This document shows positions 47,022 through 58,800 of a stretch of DNA of 64,000 bases, piece by piece. The number at the start of each line of letters is the position of its first letter. Position 1 is the first letter of the stretch. The DNA is from Leuctra nigra (lineage: Eukaryota > Arthropoda > Insecta > Plecoptera > Leuctridae). The stretch lies in contig OW203764.1 in the NCBI GenBank assembly GCA_934045905.1, positions 20,823,685-20,887,684 of the forward strand, written 5' to 3'. The notes beneath the pieces were generated by a model. The model was not told where the DNA came from and searched no databases. It was given only the letters and a program-made list of their open reading frames with translations. A program made the translations under genes and the position numbers.

Positions 47022-50000
47022 TCAATCACTGTCACTCACAACCAACTTTTTCCTCTTCTTTGGTAGTTTGGGTTTGGCTAGTTCTTCCTCCTAGAAAATA
47101 AATGTACCATTTGACGCTTACACGCTTGACACTTAATTGCTAGGGAGCCCATAAGGTGTAAGATTGTTGTGGATGGGGAGATTATCGAACAGGTTTCGGA
47201 GTAGAGTCCATTCACTGTAAGAATGATCAACCTTGAAACATAAAGTTAAGCCTTTTATTTGATTGTCATCCAGCATTCTATTGGAAACAACTTATTCACA
47301 TTATAATTATCATTACAGATATTATACAGTCATTAAAATCGTATTCAAAATTGAGCTAAATATCTATGGCTTGACAGTAGATTTCAAGGTTGCCATTCTT
47401 ATAGTGAATGGAGTTTATAAATATTTGGGTACGACTATTACCAGTTCGGGGCAGATTGAAAAGGAAGTGAATGGCCAGATAATGAAGGCTAACCGAATTA
47501 CAGGTTGTCTGGGAGACCTGATTTGGAGGAAAAAGTTTCTGTGTCGGGAGGCAAAGGCTCGGGTATATAAGAGTGTGGTCAGACCCATAATAACTTATGC
47601 GGCAGAAGCTAGACCTGACACGTCCAAGACAAAACAAAATCTCAGGTAACTGAAATGAATGTCTTGAGAAGAATCATGGGTAAAACCAGAATGGACAGAG
47701 TACGAAATGTGAACATAAGGGAAAGTTGTGGAGTTACGGATGTGGCGGAATGGATTACTGAAAGAAGAGTTTTGTGGGATGAGCATGTGACAAGAATGGA
47801 GCCGGAGCGATTAGTGATGGTAGCACGAGACCATCGTCCCCGAGGCAGGAGGAGAATAGGGCGACCAAACAAAAGATGGAAGGATTCTCTTTAATATATT
47901 ATAAATTGGTTAAAAACAGGATTGTATCCTATATTTAAGAAGAAGAAGAAGAAGACGCTTACATGCAGCACTACTACCTACATATCTTCATTAATAATGC
48001 TTATTGAAAACGATTCTGGATTATTATTTCTGTATTATGTTAATTAAAATGAATATTGAACATTTCATGGTCAGAAGGTAATAGGTGAAATAATAAGTAG
48101 GTAGATCTTCTTATTTTAGCACAGATCTGAAATGTACGTGGACCTCCTAATTTCAAATTCTACAAACATATTTTGCCTTGAATCTGATGTATTTACTCAG
48201 TTAAGTGTAAGAGTAATAATACATCCCAAATGTAATATGGACTCCATTTAAAGTGTTCTAATTTAAAAATACACTCTGCACGCATGAATAAGACACACAC
48301 AGATAATAAAAGAAAACCACTTTTGTTCCACAAATTTCATGCAACTTGTTCTTGAACATTGAGCAAAGTAAAAATTATGCAAGAAAATACAGTCAGAGAC
48401 AACCTGGGAGTTTTTTTAGCCAAGGGATTTGCATTAAGTGTAAACATGCCATGCATTTTTGATTCAACAAATTTTAGCTGCGAGTCCATAGGTAGTACAT
48501 AATAATAAGATGCACCCCTTTCATTTCTTTTTTTAAAATAAAATAAGTCATGAAAATATCTGTGTTTTATGCGAATTCAAATTAAAGTTCTTTCATCTTG
48601 ATGGAATTAGTACCTAATTAACATGTGCATCTTGTGCTATTTAAATAGGCAACAGCACACCATAAAACATTCAAGAGTTGCTTACCTCACTACTGTCATC
48701 GGAGGAATCAGAGATTTCTTTCACCGGTGCTCTGCTTTTATTGGCTGCTCCTCTCGCTGTCACATTGTTTGAAGGTGTGTGAGCCTTCCTACCTCTACCA
48801 CCACCGCCTCTTCCTCCGCCTGTAGTAACAGGCTTGGTCTCGACAACTTCTACCTCCGCCAGAGCGAACAAATCACCGAACCGCTTCCGAAGAGTGTCCG
48901 TACACAAGTTCTGCGCTTGTTGCAAAGCTTTCTGCATCGTGTCCAAAGTATAAAAGTGGAAATTGTTCTGACGGCTACACTGCCGTAATTGGTCGAGATG
49001 ACCAAGCACTTGCTCGGCAGTCGGTGGTCCTGTGTTGGCTATCGTACGGTTTCCGCCACGCTTTCTCTTATTCGGAGAGGTGTTAGGATATCGACTACTG
49101 AGCAAAGACGCCACTTGATCGCCTAACTCGGGTTCATGTTCGCGGCACCAAAACTTCAACACCGACACTACGAACACGTCCCTCGGCGGGAGAACTTCCC
49201 TTGAAAGCAAGTGCTTTAGGAGGTCAGCTGTTGGTCTGAAATAAATTCAAAATAATTGTAAGTCACCTTGAAATTATTTTATGTTTTCAATAACTGGGAT
49301 ATTCTGCAATCAAGTAATGAGCCTACACTGCGTTTCACATTTAGCTGTCTGCTAGATGTGGCCCCTAATTTTGTAAATAACAGGTTTTTTGTCCATCCCT
49401 CAGTCACTGTGTGCGATCGCGCGGTCTTCATAGATCATCCCTCTCTCTCGACAAGGGGTATTCAAAATATCTTGCCGGACACCAAAACTTCAACACCAAC
49501 ACTACAAACACACCCCTCGGCTAGAGAATGTGCTAAAATGTGAAATGTGTTGAAATGTAGCTAAATGTGAAACGCAGTGTAGGCTTTAAATTATGAATAG
49601 CATCTAGCTATCGAATTGGTTGAATTGGGAGAATAGTCGAATTGGTAAGCTATAGGTAATCGGATTAATTAGTATAGTATGTAGTTACTAAATTACACCT
49701 ACTACCACAAGTAGTAGTACAAATAATGAATGACAATTTTCAAAAATAAATTTAAAATAATTTATATAGTCTTATTCAAACAAAAACTGTTTAGTGCGCC
49801 CACCCAACGTGCTGTTTTAATACATAAAACTCTTTTGATTTATGCCCACCTCTCCTGCTTCAGCATGAGTAGAATGGAAGTGAGTGCCTCCGAATGTCGC
49901 ACATAATCTAAGCTCGGTAAGATGGGCATGACGTAGTCGATGGGGATGCCGTGCGCCAGGATGAGTTGCCACAGGAAGAACTGCTCGAACGTCTCCCACT

Positions 50001-53000
50001 CGAGGCTGGCGGTGAGCAGAGCGCGGAACGACTCCTCTCGGAACATGGCCAGCTTGCCCTGGAGGATGCTGCCGACGAGATCCTGGAGCTGGATGGCGTC
50101 CACCACGGAGATGACCAGGTACAGCAGCTCCACGTTGCCGACGGTGACCAGTGGGAACAGAGCGTACACCTCGGGGACCAGCCAGCACAGCAGGTTGTTG
50201 TCGTCCTCGTGGCAGAGCTAGGCGACACATAGCGTTATTAGCCAAGGTCTCTACATGAGAAGCACTGATTTGAGCACTAGACCAATTAAGAAACTATCTC
50301 TGTAGCTTCTCTCTAGGGTGTAATTTTTTTACCTTTTTAGTCTCTCGAGTTATAAATTTCATCAGAAATTTTGTTTACTCGACCAAATGTTAACATCCAT
50401 AACAACAGTTGCTAATCTTTAAAATATATGGTAAGACTAAGAGTAAGAAGTGTACAGGACACACCCTCCTTTCTAAAACTTGTCATATGCACGCAAAATG
50501 CCTGTAAATGCCTGTGTTTTATGCCTGTAAATCAAACTGTATATATGCAATTTTTTTCGAGCAGATCCACAGATACAGGCTATAATTTCTTAATTGATCT
50601 ATTAGTTTCAATATTTACGAGTTTTCAGTAACAAAAGTGAAGTTTGCTTACACTGAGCCTTCAGGAACTTAACATTTATAATAATTTGTGTATTGAGACC
50701 AAGAGGAGACGCTCAAGGCTTTAGAAGAAGGAAAGTGAATCACTGTCTACCTGTAAATCACTGAGCAGACAGGAACCTAGCTCCTTTTCCCGTGCTTGGC
50801 AGAAGTCCTTGTAGACGGCAGCCTTCCCGTCCGTTATATTACTGAAAGAAAAGCCACGCGTCAGAGTTACGAACAAGAATATGGCCAACGTAGCAGAGAT
50901 CATCGCGTTAACGCACCATGCTTTTAGGAAGTACAGAAGCAGATAGCCAATTCCCGGCTTGTGGATCGCCATCTCGGCCAGTAGTGTTAACAGCGGCCGT
51001 CTCCGGCTATCGTCTTCAGAGAGTTGCAACAGATTGCGAAACATGACGAACAAAGGACGACCTATACTGTCCTCGAGACTCCTAAAACAAAGCACATATT
51101 ATTTTATGATCGTGAATGCTATGTTATGTCAAATGATCCCTACAAATAGGGTAACAAATGGTTACTTGTTCCGAGAACTCACTCGTTATTGACTTCTGCT
51201 GGAAATACTTTCCCTGAGAATTGCTCCTCCAGAACGGCACACAGGGAAACTGCAAGGGCAGCGGCGACATCTGGATCCATGTCTTCATCTTGTATGACCA
51301 GTTGTACCAATCTCTCCATTGCTTGGCATCTACAGACAGATGTCATAATATCAAATCAATGGTACAACACGGTAATGGTACCAACAAGAAGTCAATTCAA
51401 TTCATCTGATGGTCACACTCACAAGCTTAGAACTAACTTGTAAATTTTGTATTAATTTATTAAAGTAACTTATAAAAGTTTTACTCACTTTGACTCATTA
51501 TCTCGTTCCATTCTTAACTGTTCAGTTACATCTCTCAATTCACCGTCCAACTGTTGAGCTATTGCTCTTAAATTTTCGTCAGACTTGTCTAATAACGATG
51601 GTTTCTTTAATCTTACTTTAGCTGAAATAAAAATTACTTATTAGATCATAATCTCTTAGGTTACAAGAGAGGTTACTCTTAGTCTTAGGTTACATCATGC
51701 AAACAGGACGTAAAATTCCTCACCCAACGGAATGTCATCATCGTCTTCATCCTCTTCGTGCTTGCTCATTTCCGCCATGACGTCTTCCTCCTCGTCGCTG
51801 AACATTGGTTCTGCGTCGCCCATGACGTGATTGTTGGGCGAGTGGTTCTCTTCGCTGCCGATCATGTGATTCATCGAGTCCTCCTTCATGTGCGCGTTGC
51901 TCGAGTTGAACTCCTCGAGTTTGCCGTCGCCGCCCGGGAAACAGAACTGCTTGAAGACTTCGCGCACCATCGTCCGCAGCTCCCGATCCAGTTTCGGATT
52001 GTCGAACAGCGGTGACAACGATGGTAGGACACGTTTGTCGAGGATCGATTGCAGGGACGAGAAGATGCCGGCGCGAACTTTCTCCGAGAGTGGGGGGTAG
52101 AAATGTGGAATGATCTGTAATAAAAAAAGCATTATCTTACTATTTTGCAGATAAATGAAGAACTCAAGGGCACTGTCAGTGTGGCTACACTCGTGCTCGT
52201 GGTTTGTCTAGTAAAAAACGGTCGGGGTAACATGAAATTAAAAGAAATTTCAAATTACCTAACATTAAATATCACTTACTCGACAGAGAAAGTCTAGAAG
52301 TGTAGCCGTTAGTGCAGGATGCGATCTCATAGAATTGTGCATGACTAAGATAGCTGGTTCGATGTTCATTATGTTATCCTTGACGGAGTCGAAGAAAAAC
52401 CAGTCGTAGAAGAGCGCACACTTTGCATTGGAAGCGGCCACAGACGATGTGCACGTAGTTAGCAACCATCCAATCACAGCCCATCGAGGTATTATGTCCG
52501 AGCAGAGACACTCATTGGTCGGGTGAATCACACCCACGATGAAGCGTATCAAGTCACAGCGGAGCGATTGAGATTCGGGAGTTGATAAATACTAGAAAGG
52601 AAACAAAACACTGCTCATTGGATAGTCTTAGAAATAAACTTTTGACAATACGGACTCTTTTTAAAATGGCATACAGGAAGACTGAAATCCTTTAGTGTCA
52701 CTGACCTGTCTTTGGAACCATTCCTGATAGCGTTTCTGATACCCGAATTTAACGCTCGACGTAAGAAATGCCATTTTTCTCTCCATATCTGGTGTTAATC
52801 GCGAGGTGAGATATCTTCTGGACGTTGGAGTATGTAATATTTGTAAAACACCCGTAAACGTTGGACAAAGTGACTTAGGATTTAATAAGATGTCTCTCCA
52901 CAATTGTTCAAACTCTGGTATTCGTGCCAGATTCTGAAGAAGACGAACAAAGTCACGTCCAATAGCAAGGCAGTCGGTAAAACGTTCTCTTATTAAACCT

Positions 53001-54322
53001 ATCACAAAATTGACTTCTCTTCGACGTAAGGAAGCCAGCGCAGGGATATTGTGGTCTTCAATAAGACGTAGGTAAGCGTAAACAATTGCTGCAATGAGCA
53101 CTGGGAACTTTTCTAGCCAACTCCTAGAAATACAAGAGTACAGTTAGTAAAAGTCACACGCTTTAAAAACAAACAGATGAACTACCTGTTATGTAGTCAC
53201 GTAATATTGCCTTACTTGTTTTCTAGGAATATGTCTAACAAGCTTTCAACAAGACTCAAGTTGCGAGGCGTAATATCACCCCCAGCTGCAAATCGCAGAA
53301 GGCTCCAACATAGGTTGTCTACATTCGCCACTGCATTACGCATTAATTCCCGTAAAAACCACAATGATTGATCACGGACAATATCAGTAAAACGTAGAAA
53401 CCGGTCCAAGACAAGTTGTGATAGATGACTGACGACGAGTGCCAAGCCATCTCGAGTGGAAGCAATCAAGTCTCTGTAGCTCTGAAATGTAAAATCAAGT
53501 GGTGTTACTATCATGGCAAGCCCCCTTTTAATTAGGTCATGTTAATCGTAAACAGCTAGCTTACCTTGACAGCATTTAGTGGGTCCGTGAGAATAGAAAA
53601 CAGAAGACCCAATGATAGTTCTTCATGACACTTATCCTTACTCATAGCATTATTAAGCGCATTTTGAACTTCCTTGTCTGATAGCCCAGCTACCAAAGTT
53701 TGGAGGGTGTTGTAATGTCTCTTATATTTCTGAGAGAGAACAAAGAAAGCAGTTTAGTGCTGGTATGTTTAAAGGTCTAGAAACAACTTCTACCAATTAT
53801 GACCATGCATCTTGTAAGTCAATAGCAGGGGTGAATATTGTGGGCATGGGGACAGTTGCATTCCATTAGGTGCTGTTTGTTATAAACAACTCATGGATGA
53901 CAAAGATACCCAAGATATTTGAGTTTACACTACCTAGGGGATGCAAAAAATTGGGGGAATTCAAGAGGCTAGGCAACTGTATCAAGAGACATTTAAACTT
54001 GACAATTACATGCGTATTGTGTATTAATATTAGCAGATTAATTAATTTGATGTTCACAATGACATCCATTCGTAAAAGCATCAATTTTATCAAAGTTTTT
54101 AAAAGAAAATTATTTTATTTTAAATTTGCCTCCCTCAACAAATAGAACTACTAGCGCCACAATCGACGTCATTTGTCAACATTTCAACACCAATCCATTA
54201 TGGCCGCCTTCATCCAGCGATATGAATTAAATATAATAAGAATTTACCTCTTCTAATTCATCCTTATTTTCAACAACTGTTGTAACGAAAAGCTTCTGTG
54301 TAGTCGATTTAATGGGCTCCAT
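47022..54322 (-). CDS. INTS3: Integrator complex subunit 3 (SOSS complex subunit A)
   Basis: Thirteen minus-strand exons: 54322-54248, 53729-53565, 53481-53216, 53123-52706, 52591-52280, 52114-51724, 51621-51489, 51329-51183, 51081-50917, 50841-50751, 50217-49850, 49235-48686 and 47090-47022. All borders are GT..AG and phases agree, giving about 1049 aa (human 1043). It starts [20 protein letters not shown]. Diagnostic stretches are [39 protein letters not shown] and [21 protein letters not shown] basic, serine-rich tail ends [15 protein letters not shown], like human INTS3. An acidic linker ([20 protein letters not shown]) lies mid-protein. INTS3 is a helical-repeat nuclear protein of Integrator and scaffolds the SSB-containing SOSS complex. 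The last intron holds an antisense LINE remnant and intron 11 a MITE. DHX34 lies upstream in the same orientation. Confidence 0.97.
47380..47956 (+). mobile_element. LINE reverse-transcriptase 3' remnant (RTE/endonuclease-RT type)
   Basis: Two plus-strand frames offset near 47640 encode [40 protein letters not shown], then [19 protein letters not shown] and [19 protein letters not shown]. This is the C-terminal end of LINE ORF2 with the KYLG and RRxGRPxxRW hallmarks. It ends with an AGA/AAG simple-repeat tail at about 47938-47956. 5' truncated, frameshifted, antisense inside the last INTS3 intron. Confidence 0.85.
49321..49584. mobile_element. 264-bp element with perfect 26-bp inverted repeats carrying an INTS3 exon-like fragment
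   Basis: The left end begins GCCTACACTGCGTTTCACAT (49321) and its exact inverse runs to 49584; 26 bp match without a mismatch. Inside, about 49483-49532 (CACCAAAACTTCAACACC, then ACACTAC, CCCTCGGC, GAGAA) matches INTS3 exon 12 at about 49144-49193 with roughly six differences. Both are on the same strand as direct copies. It sits in INTS3 intron 11 (49236-49849). The target duplication is unclear. This may be a transposon that captured a host exon piece or one formed locally. Confidence 0.75.
50218..50750. other. INTS3 intron 10, nothing recognised
   Basis: A 533-bp GT..AG intron between exons 10 and 11. No repeat or RNA gene was seen. Confidence 0.6.
53730..54247. other. INTS3 intron 1, nothing recognised
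   Basis: A 518-bp intron (GTAAAT..CTCAG) after the 25-codon first exon. No repeat was seen. Confidence 0.6.
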
Positions 54323-55830
54323 CTCTTTAATAACAACTCACTAGTCATTAAAGGTTACGGAAAAATAACGCAGGTCCCCTGCATTCTGCCTGGTTACCCT
54401 GCCCTCAAAATGCGTTCTGAGGTGAGCGCATGGATATTTTCTTCCACGATATTGGGTGGATGATCACCGCGGAGTAAAATCAAATAGTTCGACCATATAA
54501 ATGATATTATGACAGATTTCGGCATGTGAATTACTTTATCGTATAGTCCCATAGAAGATTAAATTGAGATATGCACGTTTTTCTAAAGAGAATGAAACTT
54601 TAATGAATATATAGGAATTCCAATAAATAACGAAATAGGCCATTGGCAAGTTGATTGTAACCATTGTTAAATTTCTCTCATGAACAAATAAATAGAGGCA
54701 TATCACTAAATTAAAAAATTAAATCATTCAATTACAAGGTAATTTCATTTTAATATTTTCTTAATTTTGAACTTACAAACAATCAAATCTGTACCAAAAT
54801 AATGTTCGGAAACATTCGTGTAATAACGGAAACCATCGGTTATTACTAGTACATAAATCAGCTGTCCATAGGCGCGCTATTTAAAAATATGTTAAAAATT
54901 TAAACCTGCCTATCGCGCAATAAAAAAAACATAGAGGTATTACAAATAATTAAAAATTCCTACTACTGAAAAATAACTAGTTATATGGATAAACTGAATT
55001 TGACGCCAAAAGAGCCGTCTCAAAAAACAATACTATTAAAATATTAAATACTGTGGTTATTTTAAAATTAAAATTAAAAAAAATTATAAGATATATTGAA
55101 TTTTACAGACAAAATAATGACCCAACCGAATTTGAAAATAATTTTCTGCTCCATATTGATTAGGTATTGTACATTTCAGAGAATCAGCATTAAATTAAAT
55201 GCAATTTTATAAAAAATTCAGAACAAAATAATGTTCTCTACTGATTGGGCTCACTCATGGGCTCACTAAGTAGGTTAGATACATAGAGATCAGTGATTAA
55301 TATTAGGCTCAAAATTAGTAAAATAAGCCATAGTCTTAATGGCCATGATAAATTTTGACCATTTTAATTTTTTAGCCAATCGGGAGAAATGTATTTTAAT
55401 TTTAACCACTGAACAGATTTCCATGAAATTTATAACCCTAAAACTAGGTATATGACAACCTCAAAAACAGTGACAATTTATTATTTGATAAGGTCCAACA
55501 GTGTGAGCTAGGCCATTTTAATTTTTCAACCAATCAATGGGCAGCGCTCCAAAACTATACGTACCTACACTATTAAGCACACAATTTCAGGTAGATCCGA
55601 AAGATAATATGACCTGTGGTGTCCAAACAAATAAAAAATCAACAAAAACAGATAAAGTGTCCAAAAGTGCAGAATCGAAATGCGCTATGCTCGCTCTATT
55701 ATTTACACAGAGGTTGAATATTCTTCATGGATAATGAAAAATTGGGAGTGCCAGGAGGAAGATATATCTGGTTCAATGATAAATCCTCATAGCATTGTCC
55801 TGTTTTTACTCACTTCTTTCTGACAATGTG
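54323..55830. other. Intergenic between DHX34 stop and INTS3 start
   Basis: About 1.5 kb, AT-rich. It should hold the DHX34 3' UTR and the INTS3 promoter and 5' UTR. A minus-strand AATAAA (TTTATT at 55477-55482) lies about 350 bp past the DHX34 stop and is a candidate poly(A) signal. No promoter element could be assigned. Confidence 0.5.
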
Positions 55831-58800
55831 TTACTTGTGTTGTTTCTTATGCCTTAAAATCTCAGTCGGGGTTAAATAGAGTTTTTTCATACAAATATCA
55901 CAGTGATATGCTTGGGAGTTAGGTTTCCGAGCTTCCATTGCCTCCAATTCTTGAGCATCAGCACCTGAACAAATTGTTTTTATTATCATCATACAGTTGG
56001 TATTTGTTATTTGTATTGTCACAATGGCTGAAATAATAGTTTACCTTTAGAGTCGGAGCTACTTCCTGCTGCTACACACACTAAGGCATGTTGTAGTCTC
56101 TCCATCGGATTCAAACATCCTACTAGGTCACAAGTTGCACAATGCCACGGATCTTGGAGGTAATCCTGACCGATTGTATTTGCATCACAGGTTGCCAAGC
56201 TAGAATAATAAAAACAATTCAGAAAACAAAAAATTGTAGTAGGTAATAAAATTCTTGCCAAGCATACAAGGAGTTACGAAGATGGACAAGATCAGGAGTG
56301 AAAAAATTCAAACAGACCTGAAAGTTGACGTACAAACTGGACAGGGATGGGCACTATCAAAGATACAAGTATCTTTGATAGTATCTTTTGATACTTGATA
56401 CTATCAGTATCTATATCTTGATACTTTTCTTGGAGTCAGTAGGTTTGTTCGTCGGGGTGTTCTAACCTGCTCGGAGCAGGCGGAAGTACGTCACTGAATA
56501 TGTTAGGTGCATGAATTACGAATCAAAACTCGACGGATAGGTATAAGTCAACTTTTCCGTGACGACTTCCGGTGTGTTCCGAACAGGTTAGAACACCCCG
56601 ACGAACAGACCTAGTATCAAATATCAATTATCAATTAATATTCAAAAAAGTATCAAGTATCTTTTTACCGAAAAGATACTTTTGATACTTTGGAATTTTG
56701 GACTAAAATGTTTCAGTTTAGAACCTCAGGTATTTTTTTCTATGAATCCCTTCCGCCCATACATACCCTTTTTTCACCCAACCCCTAAGAACACTTTTGT
56801 CAATGATCTCCCCCTCCCTCACCTTGACCAAATTCTTCCTCAGCAGCGGTATCAAAGTATCTCTGATAAAATATCTTTGATAAAATTTTTGATACTTGAT
56901 ACTTTGATACTATCAAAGTATCTTTTGATATTTTGATACTATCAAAGTATCTTTAGATATTTTGATACTATTATCAATTGATACTCAAATTTAATGAAGT
57001 ATCAAGTATCAAGTATCAAGTATCTATTTGAAAATTTTAAGAGTATCAGTATCTTGTATCTTGATACTTTTTCCAAGTATCTTTGCCCATCTCTGAAACT
57101 GGGGAGAGAGCGGCTGCGGTGGTTTGGCCACAAGAAGAGAATGCAGAGGAGACGAATACCACGTTGGGGGTTTGAAGTTTCCAGTATGATAGAAGGAAAG
57201 TGGGAAGGCAGTGGGAGAAGTGGAGAGTTGTAGAAGGGGATGTAGAAGAGAGACTGTAGAAATGGAAGAAGTGGAGGAAGAAGCTGGTGGGAAGACAGGG
57301 AGAAGTGGAAGAAGCTGTTAGAGAAGAAAGAAAAAGAGGAAGAGCCAAGCTTGGCCAGCTAGCTCAGGAGTCCAAGGCCCTAGCAAATGGTGACCTTTGC
57401 CACCCTCGAAACAGTTCTTGGAACCGGGTAATATTAAGTTCCGTGGCCGTGGTCAATTTCAAATTCCTTACATAAATTATTTCACCCGGTTAAATTCGGG
57501 GGACTACCTTCTATTCCAGAAACAAGTTAATAAAAACATGACAGAGTATTCACCACTAATTTATCAAACACACCCTTAGTAAAAAAATACATTGTAACAT
57601 TTTAGTGGCTATTGAGAATGTGAAAAAAAGTTTATGATTAAATATTATACACAAGAAAAGTGTTAAGCCAGTATGAATGACTCACCAGTTGTACGTAATG
57701 TACGATGTAACCTGCACTCCGCCCTTCCTCTCATGTGGTTTGCTCTGCCAGTCGCTGCTGAATGGATTTGGCTCGACTAGAGCGTCGTTGTAGCCCGGAC
57801 CGACGTAGAGCAGCTTGATGTCGGCAGCGAGCAGCCTGGTGAGTGTGTAGCAAACTTCCGCATGCATGAGCTGAGGGAGCTCCATGTTCAGCTCTCGTTC
57901 AAGTCGGGCCGATGTGCCGTCCGAAACAAGGCCTCCTTCCAAAGAGTCTGCAATTTAAGAAACCACAATTCTGTCAAATATACATGCAAGTCTCACGAAA
58001 ATTTTAACAAATGTCTGTCCTTGTTTGTATTAGGTACTTACTACATAAATGTCCTGCAAATTGAGTGTAGTTTTGGACAAAATGGTATCGGACTTTTTTG
58101 TAGAATTACATGTGTACAAGAGAACTGCCAAAAAAGATATCTCTTTTTTAGAAGAGAAGTCATAAGTCGAGAAAATATGTATGCATACAAAATAATTTCG
58201 GAGCACTTAAAACGTATTAAACTGCCCAATATTCTTATAACATGGTAAATGACCACCCCTAGCCAATCAAATAAAATAGTCCATGTTAAATTTTATTTAC
58301 GTAAGATATTACCTTCTAATCTAAGATTAAGAAGTTTCTCCCACTTGTTCCGCAGAGCAGAGGCTTTCAGTAATAATGCGGATGCAGTCTCGCCTATTGG
58401 GAAGTCCAGTTGGAGCCACGAATCACAAACTAATCTGCCAAAGCAAACAGAACACATGTCATAAACTCGTTTATAACTTGACTGAATTGTAGAACTTTGT
58501 ATACAACTTACTTCGTAAAATCTTCGTTGGTGTCAATAGATTGGGCAAAGAGCAATAATGTTTGAGCAGCAGGCATTCTCATGGTTGTCATGAGGTATGG
58601 TTTTGTAGTTTCCAAAAGTGACCTGCTTGCACATAAAATACACATTAGAATATGTGTAATTGTTAATTGATAACAACTCTGTATTTTCAGTTTCATAACT
58701 TAACTTACATGTAGCACAGAAGCTGATGCTTTGAGCTAAGTGGCAACTTTGTTCGAAAGTTTGAACTTTGAGGTTCGACAATGTCGGACTCCTCCAGCTG

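Noticed and set aside
49817..50245. Several 93-142-codon frames on both strands
   Set aside because: They are alternative frames of GC-rich INTS3 exon 11; only the frame with [20 protein letters not shown] is the conserved protein.
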